Source: Lewinellaceae bacterium (GTDB taxonomy: Bacteria > Bacteroidota > Bacteroidia > Chitinophagales > Saprospiraceae). From it: a DNA stretch of 64,000 bases. The translations under genes were made by a program, and so were the position numbers. The stretch spans positions 806,001 to 870,000 of the forward strand of contig JACJXW010000005.1 of NCBI GenBank assembly GCA_020636405.1. The letters are read 5' to 3'. Positions 41,263-49,649 of the stretch are shown piece after piece. A model generated the notes under the pieces. That model made no database searches and had not been told where the DNA came from. It saw only the letters and a list, made by a program, of their open reading frames with translations. Positions within the stretch are counted from its first letter, which is position 1, and every line of letters begins with the position of its first letter.

Positions 41263-43317
41263 ATGTCCAGCAAACTCCACAACTTTGTCATGGGCCAGTG
41301 GGTTCCCCATGAAGGCGAAGGCATCCCTCAGTACAACGCCATTACCGGCAGCCTGATCGCCACCTGTGGCAGCGATGGCCTCGACTACGCCGACATGATG
41401 CAGTACGCTCGCCAGGTTGGCGGGCCCAACCTCCGGCAGATGACTTTCCGGGAACGGGGGCTGATGCTGAAAAAACTGGCCCTCCACCTGTTCGATTTGC
41501 GCAAAAAATACTATCCCATCAGTTACCAGACCGGCGCTACCAAGGGCGACAGCTGGATCGATATAGACGGCGGCATCGGCACCCTGTTTGCCTACGCCAG
41601 CCTGCGCCGCCAGTTCCCGGATAAACCTTTTTATGTCGACGGCGCCCCCGTCGGGCTGTCCAAGGAGGGGACGTTCATCGGCCACCACATCATGGTGCCG
41701 AAGCACGGCGTGGCCATCCACATTAATGCTTTTAACTTCCCCATCTGGGGCATGCTGGAGAAGCTGTCCGTCAACCTGCTGGCGGGCGTTCCGGCCATTG
41801 TCAAGCCCTCTGAACTGACGTCCTTCCTCGCCGAGGCCATGGTGCGGGATATCGTCGATTCGGGCATTCTGCCCGAGGGCGCCCTGCAACTGGTCTGCGG
41901 CAGCGGCCACGGTATCCTGGAGCCGGTGACGTCTCAGGATGTGGTCACTTTCACGGGCTCGGCCTCCACCGGGCGCATGCTCAAAGCCCACCCGAAGATC
42001 ATTGAGCATGCTGTGCCGTTCAATATGGAGGCCGACAGCCTCAACGCCGCCATCCTGGGAGAGGACGCCGAGCCGGGTAAGCCTACGTTCGACCTGTTTA
42101 TTAAAGAGGTGCGCCGGGAGATGACCGTTAAGTGCGGCCAGAAGTGTACGGCCATCCGCCGTATCATCGTGCCGGACGAGTTGGTGGAAGATGTACAACT
42201 GGCCCTGAGCCAGGAACTACAGCGTACTACCATCGGCGACCCAACAGTAGAGGGGGTACGCATGGGTGCCCTGGTGAGCCGCAGCCAGGTGGAAGAAGTG
42301 CGCCGTCGCGTGCAGGAACTGGCCAGCGAGAGCCGGATGGTTTATGGCGACCTGGAGAATTTCGAAGTCACCGGAGCGGAAAGGGCCAAAGGGGCTTTTT
42401 TCTCGCCCATCCTTTTCGTCAACGACGATCCGTTCAACAAGCAAAATACCCACCATATCGAGGCCTTCGGGCCGGTGAGCACCATCCTGCCTTACAAAAA
42501 AATGAGCGAGGCCATCGAACTGGCCAACATGGGCAAGGGCTCCTTGGTGAGCACCATCGCTACGGCCAATGAGCGCATCGCCCGCAATTATGTGATGGGT
42601 GCGGCACCTTACCACGGGCGTATCCTCATCCTCAACCAACTGAGTGCCAAGGAGAGCACCGGCCACGGTTCGCCCATGCCTATGCTCACCCACGGCGGCC
42701 CCGGGCGCGCCGGCGGCGGAGAGGAAATGGGCGGCCTGCGCGGCGTCAAACATTACCTGCAGCGCACAGCCATCCAGGGGCATCCTACTTTTATCACGGC
42801 GGTGACCGATGTGTACCAGGTGGGCGCGCGCTACAAGGAGAAGGAGATCCACCCCTTCCGCCAGCACTTCGAAGACCTGGAGGTCGGCGAGACGCTCATC
42901 ACCGCCAAACACACCGTTACCGAAGCCGACATCATCAACTTCGCCAACGTAAGCGGCGACCATTTCTATGCCCACGTGGACGCAACCTCCCTGGAGGGCA
43001 CCATCTTCGAACACCGGGTGGCCCACGGCTATTACATCCTGTCGAAGGCCGCCGGCCTGTTCGTCGACGGCAGGAAAGGGCCGGTGCTGCTCAACTACGG
43101 CATCGAAGACTTCCGCTTCACCAAACCGGTTTATGCCGGCATGACCATCGGGGTGCGCTTCAGCTGCAAGGAAAAGATCGCCCAGGAGAAGCGGGACGAG
43201 CAGGATGTGCGCAAGGGCATCGTCAAATGGCTGGTCGACGTGTACGATGAGACGGGGGAGACGGTGGCGATAGGGACGATACTGACGATGGTGAAAATGC
43301 GGGAACAGGGGGGATGA
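41263..43317 (+). CDS. paaZ: PaaZ: oxepin-CoA hydrolase / 3-oxo-5,6-dehydrosuberyl-CoA semialdehyde dehydrogenase
   Basis: From the ATG at 41263 this is 684 residues, close to the usual PaaZ length. The N-terminal aldehyde-dehydrogenase domain (1 to about 520) has AFNFPIWGMLEKLSVNLLAG, VTFTGSAS, FNMEADSLN (Glu) and the catalytic Cys in CGQKCTAIRR. The C-terminal MaoC-type hydratase (about 540-684) has ADIINFANVSGDHFYAHVD with the catalytic Asp/His, and VAHGYYILS. The enzyme opens the oxepin-CoA ring and oxidises the aldehyde in aerobic phenylacetate breakdown. The ring-epoxidase (paaABCDE) genes are not in this window. Confidence 0.95.
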   Translation: MSSKLHNFVMGQWVPHEGEGIPQYNAITGSLIATCGSDGLDYADMMQYARQVGGPNLRQMTFRERGLMLKKLALHLFDLRKKYYPISYQTGATKGDSWIDIDGGIGTLFAYASLRRQFPDKPFYVDGAPVGLSKEGTFIGHHIMVPKHGVAIHINAFNFPIWGMLEKLSVNLLAGVPAIVKPSELTSFLAEAMVRDIVDSGILPEGALQLVCGSGHGILEPVTSQDVVTFTGSASTGRMLKAHPKIIEHAVPFNMEADSLNAAILGEDAEPGKPTFDLFIKEVRREMTVKCGQKCTAIRRIIVPDELVEDVQLALSQELQRTTIGDPTVEGVRMGALVSRSQVEEVRRRVQELASESRMVYGDLENFEVTGAERAKGAFFSPILFVNDDPFNKQNTHHIEAFGPVSTILPYKKMSEAIELANMGKGSLVSTIATANERIARNYVMGAAPYHGRILILNQLSAKESTGHGSPMPMLTHGGPGRAGGGEEMGGLRGVKHYLQRTAIQGHPTFITAVTDVYQVGARYKEKEIHPFRQHFEDLEVGETLITAKHTVTEADIINFANVSGDHFYAHVDATSLEGTIFEHRVAHGYYILSKAAGLFVDGRKGPVLLNYGIEDFRFTKPVYAGMTIGVRFSCKEKIAQEKRDEQDVRKGIVKWLVDVYDETGETVAIGTILTMVKMREQGG

Positions 43318-43419
43318 TGGAACGCTTATAACGCGGGTACTGGGAGTGTTCGGAATTCGCTTTTCGCTGTTTGCAAGTCCTTGAAAATCAACGGCAATTA
43401 TTTAGAAGAGGCTGCTGAT

Positions 43420-43484
43420 CTAAGGTTGGACAAGTTCGCGGTTCGGATTTTGGTGTTCGCAACCGTGAACTTGTCCAACCTTAG
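43420..43484. repeat. 65-base near-perfect palindrome downstream of paaZ
   Basis: The left arm 43420-43443 (CTAAGGTTGGACAAGTTC...) pairs with the right arm 43461-43484 over 24 bases with one mismatch (a G-T pair in RNA); the loop is 17 bases. It lies about 100 bases after paaZ in a 355-base gap (43318-43672) that holds no other visible gene. A terminator without T-tract, a REP/MITE-like mobile palindrome, or a stable small hairpin RNA are all possible. Confidence 0.65.
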
Positions 43485-43672
43485 ACGGATAGCCTTAGAA
43501 GACACAGAAAATTGAACTATCCCCGGGTACTGCGGATAGGGTGTCCCTAAACCGTGTCATTCGCTCAGCCTGCGCTTATCGGTATTCCATAGACTCCACT
43601 CCATTGCCCCCTGCGGCCCTTGCCACTGAACACTCAAGGAGCCTAACCGTTTTATACATAAACCTTCCTCTC

Positions 43673-45166
43673 ATGCGCATCCTGCTCACCGGCGCCACCG
43701 GATACATTGGCAAACGGCTGTTGCCCGTTCTCCTCGAAGAAGGGCACGAAGTCATCTGTTGTGTGCGGAATGCCGCCAACTTCAAGCTCAAGCGGGGCTG
43801 GAAGGGCCGTGTTTCTGTTTTCGAAGTCGATTTTCTGGAAGAAGTGGATCTAATTGCTGCTCCTCGGGACTTTGATGTGGCTTATTATCTGATCCATTCC
43901 ATGTCGGCGGCCATCAATGATTTTAAGTCGTTGGAGGAAAGATCCGCCTGGAATTTCCGGCATTTCGTGGAAAAGTCCTCCTGTCGACAGGTAATCTACC
44001 TCACGGGTATCGTCAACAACGATGAACTGTCTAACCATCTGGAGTCCCGGTTGCAGGTGGAGAGGGTCCTTGGCGAAAGTACTGTACCCTTAACGGCCTT
44101 GCGCGCCGGCATCATCATCGGTTCCGGTAGCGCTTCTTTCGAAATCATCCGCGACCTGGTGGAGAAGCTGCCCGTCATGGTGGCGCCCAAATGGCTCGAA
44201 ACGCGTTGTCAGCCGATCGCCATCCGCGATGTGATAAGGTTCCTGACCGGTGTGATACTGCGGGAAGATTGCTATAACCAGAATTTTGATATCGGCTGCG
44301 ACGAAGTACTGACCTATAGGGAAATGCTGCAAGGTTATGCCAACGCGAGAGGCCTGAAACGCTTCATCTTTACCGTACCGATCATGACGCCCCGCTTGTC
44401 GTCCTATTGGCTGCATTTCGTGACCTCTACCACTTACGAACTGGCGGTCAATCTGGTCAACAGCATGAAAGTGGATGTCATCTGCCGGGATAACCGGCTG
44501 GCCGAACGGTTGGGGTTGTCGCCCATACCTTATCAGGAGGCTGTTCAACTGGCCTTTGATAAGATCCAGCAGAATATGGTGGTTTCGAGCTGGAAAGATT
44601 CTCTGGTTTCAAGTTCAGAGAAAGGCTCGCTGAGCCAGTACATCGAAGTGCCGGAACACGGTTGCTTTGAAGATAAAAAGCAGGTGTCGATCGAGAACAA
44701 TACCGAAGAACAGGTATGGCGCAATGTATTGGCCATCGGTGGGGAACGAGGCTGGTACTATGGAAATGCCCTGTGGAAACTTCGTGGATTGCTCGACAAA
44801 ATGGTGGGCGGCATCGGGCTGCGCCGGGGGCGGACCCATCCGGAAGACATCTACCCTGGCGACGCTCTCGATTTCTGGAGGGTACTGGCTGCCGACCACG
44901 AGGAAAAACGCCTGCTGCTGTATGCAGAAATGAAACTGCCGGGGGAGGCCTGGCTGGAATTTCAAATCGTTGAAGAGCAGGGCGTCCGCTTGTTAAAGCA
45001 AAAGGCGACATTCCGCCCTTCCGGCATATGGGGGCGCCTGTATTGGTACCTGGTATTGCCGTTCCATTTCCTTATCTTTAACCGGATGATCCGCAATATT
45101 GAGCGGTTTCGGCCATCAAAGCCGGTACAAAAGGAGGCAGTGGAAGTGGAGGAATTGGATGTATGA
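43673..45166 (+). CDS. SDR-family NAD(P)-binding protein with C-terminal DUF2867
   Basis: From the ATG at 43673 this is 497 residues. The N-terminal Rossmann domain has MRILLTGATGYIGKRLLPVL (TGxxGxxG), YYLIHSMSA, VIYLTGIVNNDELSNHLESR and LRAGIIIGSGSASFEI. Residues of about 340-480 form a DUF2867 domain (VWRNVLAIGGERGWYYGNALWKLRG, RTHPEDIYPGDALDFWRV, LKQKATFRPSGIWGRLYWY). The family is an atypical SDR thought to act on membrane or lipid-like substrates; the reaction is unknown. The longer frame from 43541 overlaps DNA with no gene-like character. Confidence 0.9.
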   Translation: MRILLTGATGYIGKRLLPVLLEEGHEVICCVRNAANFKLKRGWKGRVSVFEVDFLEEVDLIAAPRDFDVAYYLIHSMSAAINDFKSLEERSAWNFRHFVEKSSCRQVIYLTGIVNNDELSNHLESRLQVERVLGESTVPLTALRAGIIIGSGSASFEIIRDLVEKLPVMVAPKWLETRCQPIAIRDVIRFLTGVILREDCYNQNFDIGCDEVLTYREMLQGYANARGLKRFIFTVPIMTPRLSSYWLHFVTSTTYELAVNLVNSMKVDVICRDNRLAERLGLSPIPYQEAVQLAFDKIQQNMVVSSWKDSLVSSSEKGSLSQYIEVPEHGCFEDKKQVSIENNTEEQVWRNVLAIGGERGWYYGNALWKLRGLLDKMVGGIGLRRGRTHPEDIYPGDALDFWRVLAADHEEKRLLLYAEMKLPGEAWLEFQIVEEQGVRLLKQKATFRPSGIWGRLYWYLVLPFHFLIFNRMIRNIERFRPSKPVQKEAVEVEELDV

Positions 45167-45345
45167 TAGTGGGGGAGTACTTACTTAGAAATAAGCGGAA
45201 ATACGCAGGGCGGGCCTTTCAGGGCAGCCACTGGCTTAAGGTTATCAATGGATTTTCCTATCGCTTTGTGTGTCAATGTATTCCTGTTGTGGAGCCCTGA
45301 TCCGGAACATTCCAAAAGTAATAAGAACCAACAAAACACGGTAAT

Positions 45346-45699
45346 ATGCGATTTCTCATTTCCTTACTTGTCAATGGCCTGCTGGTTTACCTGGCAGCGG
45401 AAATACTGCCCGGTGTAGCCGTAGCAGGTTATATGGAAGCCATATTGGTAGCCCTTTTACTCGGGTTTGTTAACTTTTTCATACGCCCGATCCTAACCAT
45501 TCTCACCCTGCCCATCACGATCATCACATTGGGGCTTTTCCTGCTGGTGCTCAACGGTGCTATGGTGCTTCTGGTCGACTGGCTGCTCGATGGTTTTTCC
45601 GTCGATGGTATGTTCTGGGCCATCATCTTCACCATCATTCTGGCCATTTTCAATCTGTTTACCGGTGGGCTGATGGGAGATAATAAGAAGAAAAGTTAA
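45346..45699 (+). CDS. Phage-holin-4 superfamily (YvlD-like) membrane protein
   Basis: This 117-residue protein has four hydrophobic helices (RFLISLLVNGLLVYLAAEIL, then GYMEAILVALLLGFVNFFI, RPILTILTLPITIITLGLF, MFWAIIFTIILAIFNLF) with the conserved N-x-x-I-R-P-I between helices 2 and 3. Members are chromosomal inner-membrane proteins in most bacteria and are not phage lysis genes despite the family name. Monocistronic; a short lysine tail (NKKKS) faces the cytoplasm. Confidence 0.9.
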   Translation: MRFLISLLVNGLLVYLAAEILPGVAVAGYMEAILVALLLGFVNFFIRPILTILTLPITIITLGLFLLVLNGAMVLLVDWLLDGFSVDGMFWAIIFTIILAIFNLFTGGLMGDNKKKS

Positions 45700-45793
45700 G
45701 TTCCTGGTTTCAAGTTTATGTCCTCTTTAACCCCAGGGGGCCCCCTCAAGCCGGGGAGAACTTTACAAGTTGCCGTCGAGCCCTGCCGGAAAA

Positions 45794-45839
45794 CTTGTTC
45801 AATTCAACAATAATCCCGTATCTTTGCTAACGAACATTC
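45794..45839 (+). promoter_or_regulatory. Promoter and operator-like palindrome of the enoyl-CoA hydratase gene
   Basis: CTTG at 45794, 21 bases, TATCTTTG at 45819-45826 is a near-consensus Bacteroidota promoter. Just after it, at about 45830-45845, ACGAA-CATTCA-TTCGT forms an inverted repeat of the type bound by TetR-family regulators, over the expected transcription start. Repression in the absence of an acyl-CoA ligand would fit, but no regulator gene is adjacent. Confidence 0.55.
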
Positions 45840-45858
45840 ATTCGTAATTTTGAGGCCA

Positions 45859-46632
45859 ATGCAGGATAAAACCAAATTAGGTTCTGTGGACACCGTCGTT
45901 AGGGGCGGTATTGCTACCATCACCTTCGGGCATCCTGCCCACAATTCTCTTCCCGGGCGCCTGTTGGGGCAACTGGCCGGCGCTATTACGGAAGCGGGAC
46001 AGAACGAAGGCGTTAAAGTCATTATCCTACAAAGTGAAGGCGATCGGTCCTTTTGTGCCGGGGCAAGTTTTGACGAATTGATCTCCATTAAGGATTTCGA
46101 AACCGGCAAGCGGTTTTTTCTGGGCTTTGCCAACGTCATCAACGCCATGCGGGAATGCCCGAAGTTCATTATCGGCCGGGTACAGGGCAAGGCGGTCGGT
46201 GGTGGGGTCGGCCTTTGCGCCGCCACCGACTACTGTATTGCCACAAAATGGGCTTCGGTTAAGCTCAGCGAACTGGCGGTCGGCATCGGCCCTTTTGTTG
46301 TAGGGCCAGCAGTAGAACGCAAAATGGGCAAATCGGCAATGACCCACCTGGCGATCAACGCCACCGAGTGGCAAACCGCCCAATGGGCCAAAGATAAAGG
46401 CTTGTTCAACGAAGTTTTTGAAACACTGGAACAAACCGATGCCTATGTGGCCCACCTGGCGGAAAAACTGTCTGCATCCAACCCGGAAGCGATGCGCCTG
46501 CTCAAGCAGGTGTCCTGGGAAGGCACGGAAAACTGGCGCATCCTATTGGAGGAAAGAGCTGCCATGAGCGGCCGCCTGGTGCTCTCTGATTTTACCGTGA
46601 AGGCTATTGAGCAGTTTAAACAGAAAGCCTGA
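45859..46632 (+). CDS. Enoyl-CoA hydratase/isomerase family protein
   Basis: From the ATG at 45859 this is 257 residues (a TTG at 45850 is a less likely start). Crotonase features: VVRGGIATITFGHPAHNSLPG, VIILQSEGDRSFCAGASFDEL (first oxyanion-hole strand), GRVQGKAVGGGVGLCAATDY (second), and SELAVGIGPFVVGPAVE with candidate acid/base Glu. It hydrates or isomerises enoyl-CoAs; with paaZ and paaY nearby, a role in phenylacetate or related acyl-CoA breakdown is plausible. Its TGA overlaps the ATG of the next gene. Confidence 0.92.
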   Translation: MQDKTKLGSVDTVVRGGIATITFGHPAHNSLPGRLLGQLAGAITEAGQNEGVKVIILQSEGDRSFCAGASFDELISIKDFETGKRFFLGFANVINAMRECPKFIIGRVQGKAVGGGVGLCAATDYCIATKWASVKLSELAVGIGPFVVGPAVERKMGKSAMTHLAINATEWQTAQWAKDKGLFNEVFETLEQTDAYVAHLAEKLSASNPEAMRLLKQVSWEGTENWRILLEERAAMSGRLVLSDFTVKAIEQFKQKA

Positions 46633-46889
46633 TGCAACCCAACGAAATACTCAAAAAACAATTCCTGGAAATCGTCGACAACCAATTGGAGCGCAATGAC
46701 CCTCCCGAAACCCGGCAAACGCTGGGCCGCCTCAAGAAGGATGGATACTCCGATACCGATGCCCGGATGCTCATCGCCCAGTGCGTGGCCGCCGAGCTGT
46801 TCAACGTCATGAACGAGAATGAACCTTATGATAAGGAGCGCTATGTGAAGAACCTGAACAATTTACCTGATTTTCCATCGGAGCAGTGA
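46632..46889 (+). CDS. Small uncharacterised protein coupled to the enoyl-CoA hydratase
   Basis: This 85-residue, helical, charged protein (MQPNEILKKQFLEIVDNQL, ETRQTLGRLKKDGYSDTDARMLIAQCVAAELFNVM) has its ATG overlapping the upstream TGA, indicating translational coupling. It is soluble, with one Cys. I have seen similar small proteins in Bacteroidota but attach no name or function. Confidence 0.75.
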   Translation: MQPNEILKKQFLEIVDNQLERNDPPETRQTLGRLKKDGYSDTDARMLIAQCVAAELFNVMNENEPYDKERYVKNLNNLPDFPSEQ

Positions 46890-46992
46890 TGGAAGGAAGT
46901 AATCCTACAAACCCGACTCCTTTTCTCGTTGTTCTCATTACAGGAAATCGCCAAAATAAAACCCGAAAGAGGGTAAAAAACCTAACCAAACC

Positions 46993-49068
46993 ATGATCAA
47001 AGCCAAAACCAGAATTTCCAAAGAGGTGCTTGTGAAGGGCTTCCGCCTGATGGCTACGGCCAAGGCAATGACGGAGATCTACGAGGAGAATTTCAAATTC
47101 GTTTCCAAGTATGTCCACGCCACTTCCCGGGGCCACGAGGCTATTCAACTGGCGGTAGGCCTGCAACTACTGCCGCAAGACTTCCTGGCGCCGTACTATC
47201 GCGATGACTCCATGTTGCTGGCTATTGGCATGCGCCCTTATGAGCTCATGCTGCAGCTCATGGCCAAGCGCGACGATCCTTTCTCCGGAGGCCGTACTTA
47301 TTACGCTCACCCCAGCTTGCGGGATCCGGACAAACCCCAGATCCCTCATCAATCTTCAGCTACCGGCATGCAGGCTATCCCGATGACGGGAGTAGCCATG
47401 GGTATACAGTACAAGGAAAAAATGGGCCTGGTGGAAAATAAAGCCGATCAAAATCCGGTTGCCGTATGTTCCCTCGGCGATGCCTGCGTCACCGAAGGGG
47501 AGGTTGCCGAAGCTTTCCAGATGGCCGTCCTGAAGCGCCTGCCCATTATCTACGTCGTTCAGGATAACGGTTGGGACATCTCCGCCAATGCCAAAGAAAC
47601 CCGCGCCCAGGACGCTGACGAATACGCCCAGGGTTTCCATGGGCTGGAAGTGCGCAACATCGACGGCAGCGATTTCTACGAGTGCTTCCTCACCATGCAG
47701 GAGGTGATCCGCAAAGTGAGAAAAGAACGGCGCCCGTTCCTGGTCCACGCCAAAGTCCCCCTGCTTAACCACCACACTTCCGGAGTGCGGAAAGAATGGT
47801 ACCGCGATGATCTCGAAGAGCACCAGCAGCGCGACCCCTACCCCGTATTGAGAGGGCAGTTGCTGGATGACGAAGTGCTGACGGAGGAAGAGCTCCACAT
47901 GATTGAAGCGGAGGCCCGCCGAACCGTTCAGGAAGATTTTGAAGCCGCCCGGCAAGCTGAAGATCCCCGTCCGGAGGATCTGTATACCCACGATTTTGCT
48001 CCGACGCCCATCACGGAAGAACAGGGCGTGCGCGAGCCTGCTGGCGGAGAACCGCACGTAATGGTTGATAGTGCGCTATTTGCAGTAGAAGAACTGATGC
48101 GCCAGCATAAGGAATGCCTGCTCTACGGCCAGGATGTCGGGGGGCGGCTGGGGGGCGTATTCCGCGAAGCGGCCACCCTGGCCAAGAAGTTTGGCGACAG
48201 CCGCGTTTTCAATACTCCTATCCAGGAGGCCTTCATTATCGGGAGCACGGTTGGGATGTCCGCAGTAGGGCTCAAGCCCATTGTGGAAGTTCAGTTTGCC
48301 GATTACATCTGGCCCGGGCTTAATCAGTTGTTCACTGAGGTGAGCCGGTCCTGTTTCCTCTCCAACGGCAAATGGCCGGTGAGTTGTATCATCCGGGTGC
48401 CCATAGGTGCTTATGGCAGCGGCGGCCCTTACCATTCTACCAGCGTGGAATCGGTGGTCGCGAATATCCGTGGGATAAAGATTGCCTACCCCAGCACCGG
48501 CGCCGACCTCAAGGGCTTGATGAAATCCGCCTATTACGACCCCAACCCGGTAGTTATCTTTGAACACAAGGGCCTGTACTGGTCGAAGGTAAAGGGCACG
48601 GATGCTGCCCGGACCATTTTGCCGGATGAGGACTATGTCATTCCGTTTGGAAAGGCCAGGGTAGCCCTGGAGGCCAGCCCCGAGGCCATGGAGCAAGGGC
48701 AGTCTATGGTGGTGGTCACCTATGGAATGGGCGTGCATTGGGCCCTCAATGCTGCTAATGATTATCCGGGAAGGATAGAAGTGCTCGACCTGCGGACGCT
48801 TTATCCTCTGGACGAAGAGGCCATCTACGCTGCCGTCCGGCGCCATAACCGGGCATTGGTCGTCACCGAAGAACCGGTCAACAATACCTTTGCTCAGAGC
48901 GTGGCTGCCCGCATTCAGGAAGAATGTTTCGAATATCTGGATGCTCCGGTTCGCACCATCGGGTCGGAAAACATGCCTGCCATCCCCCTGAACGAAGTGC
49001 TGGAAAAAACCATGATCCTCTCTATCGATAAAGTGGGGCGGGCAATGGGGGCGTTGCTGGAATACTGA
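46993..49068 (+). CDS. 2-Oxoacid dehydrogenase E1, fused alpha and beta subunits
   Basis: This 691-residue protein joins both halves of the thiamine-diphosphate E1. The alpha part (1 to about 330) has YVHATSRGHEAIQLAVG, PYYRDDSMLL, and the ThDP motif GDACVTEGEVAEAFQMA ending in DNGWDISAN. The beta part (about 350-691) has LLYGQDVGGRLGGVFREA, FNTPIQEAFIIGSTVGMSAVGL, EVQFADYIWPGLNQL, GAYGSGGPYHSTSVESV and GRIEVLDLRTLYPLDEEA. It decarboxylates branched-chain or similar 2-oxoacids and passes the acyl group to an E2 lipoyl protein encoded elsewhere. The fused form is common in Bacteroidota. Transcribed after the enoyl-CoA hydratase pair. Confidence 0.93.
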   Translation: MIKAKTRISKEVLVKGFRLMATAKAMTEIYEENFKFVSKYVHATSRGHEAIQLAVGLQLLPQDFLAPYYRDDSMLLAIGMRPYELMLQLMAKRDDPFSGGRTYYAHPSLRDPDKPQIPHQSSATGMQAIPMTGVAMGIQYKEKMGLVENKADQNPVAVCSLGDACVTEGEVAEAFQMAVLKRLPIIYVVQDNGWDISANAKETRAQDADEYAQGFHGLEVRNIDGSDFYECFLTMQEVIRKVRKERRPFLVHAKVPLLNHHTSGVRKEWYRDDLEEHQQRDPYPVLRGQLLDDEVLTEEELHMIEAEARRTVQEDFEAARQAEDPRPEDLYTHDFAPTPITEEQGVREPAGGEPHVMVDSALFAVEELMRQHKECLLYGQDVGGRLGGVFREAATLAKKFGDSRVFNTPIQEAFIIGSTVGMSAVGLKPIVEVQFADYIWPGLNQLFTEVSRSCFLSNGKWPVSCIIRVPIGAYGSGGPYHSTSVESVVANIRGIKIAYPSTGADLKGLMKSAYYDPNPVVIFEHKGLYWSKVKGTDAARTILPDEDYVIPFGKARVALEASPEAMEQGQSMVVVTYGMGVHWALNAANDYPGRIEVLDLRTLYPLDEEAIYAAVRRHNRALVVTEEPVNNTFAQSVAARIQEECFEYLDAPVRTIGSENMPAIPLNEVLEKTMILSIDKVGRAMGALLEY

Positions 49069-49110
49069 GCGTGAATTGTAAATTCGGGAGAATTGACTTC
49101 TGCTTTCTTT

Positions 49111-49135
49111 TTTATTTAGATGTAGTCTAAATAAA
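49111..49135. promoter_or_regulatory. Perfect palindrome resembling a DtxR/MntR-type operator upstream of feoAB
   Basis: Arms TTTATTTAGA (49111-49120) and TCTAAATAAA (49126-49135) are exact complements around TGTAG. The TTTAGA/TCTAAA core resembles metal-dependent DtxR/MntR-family operators. It lies in the 341-base gap 49069-49409 upstream of feoA, which has no other gene. A shared octamer ATTTAGAT recurs at 49387-49394 over the predicted feoA transcript start. Confidence 0.6.
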
Positions 49136-49282
49136 CTCTTTTATTTCAGGCTTGTATATTTGAAAAAATAACAGGCAGCAGGAGGAAGGAATGAGGGGAG
49201 AGCTGTTTTTTGAAAATACGGGTATTATGCCTGCCGATGCACTCAGATTTTTTCATCTAAGAAAAGCATTGACTACCCAAAA

Positions 49283-49310
49283 TTAGGTAGGGCTTCACCA
49301 AGCTTAGGTA
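49283..49310. promoter_or_regulatory. Paired TTAGGTA direct repeat upstream of feoAB
   Basis: TTAGGTA occurs at 49283-49289 and 49304-49310, exactly two helical turns apart. TTAGG half-sites are also typical of iron-dependent repressors, so this may be a second binding region of the same regulator. Function is inferred only from sequence and position. Confidence 0.35.
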
Positions 49311-49371
49311 ATTTTCTGCGCAAGATGATTTTTATCACTGGCTTTTCTATGCAAGGGGGGTATTTTGGTGT

Positions 49372-49399
49372 TAAATTTGAGCGAATATTTAGATTAAAT
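49372..49399 (+). promoter_or_regulatory. feoA core promoter with overlapping operator half-site
   Basis: TAAATTTG at 49372-49379 fits the Bacteroidota -7 element; no good -33 TTTG is present. The expected transcript start (about 49386) coincides with ATTTA-GAT-TAAAT (49387-49399), a small palindrome sharing ATTTAGAT with the upstream 25-base palindrome. A repressor here would block initiation. The GTG start of feoA is about 24 bases further. Confidence 0.5.
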
Positions 49400-49409
49400 C
49401 AAAATAAGA

Positions 49410-49649
49410 GTGGTAGCTACAGTAACATCCAAAAGGCAGCTTTCAGCCGCAAAACCGGGAGTAGAAGAAGTGGTTTCTCACTACACCAATGATAGTATTG
49501 GGGGAAAGCTTATGGCTATGGGTATTCTTCCCGGCAGCCGTGTGGAGCTCGTGCGGCGGGCTCCTTTCGGAGGGGGATGGTACGTCCGGGTGGACAATCT
49601 GTATATTGCTCTTCGAATGGATGAAGCTTCAAGTGTGGTATTGAAGTGA
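49410..49649 (+). CDS. feoA: FeoA ferrous-iron transport accessory protein
   Basis: This 79-residue SH3-like protein begins at GTG 49410. It contains SIGGKLMAMGILPGSRVELVRRAPFGG and YIALRMDEASSVVL, the FeoA core. FeoA is a small cytoplasmic partner of FeoB. Its TGA overlaps the feoB ATG (TGATG), so the two are translationally coupled. Regulation by an iron-dependent repressor is suggested by the operator-like repeats upstream. Confidence 0.92.
   Translation: MVATVTSKRQLSAAKPGVEEVVSHYTNDSIGGKLMAMGILPGSRVELVRRAPFGGGWYVRVDNLYIALRMDEASSVVLK

Noticed and set aside
45346..45699. Prophage signal from a holin-like protein
   Set aside because: The phage-holin-4 superfamily (YvlD-like) is a common chromosomal membrane family; no other phage gene is adjacent.
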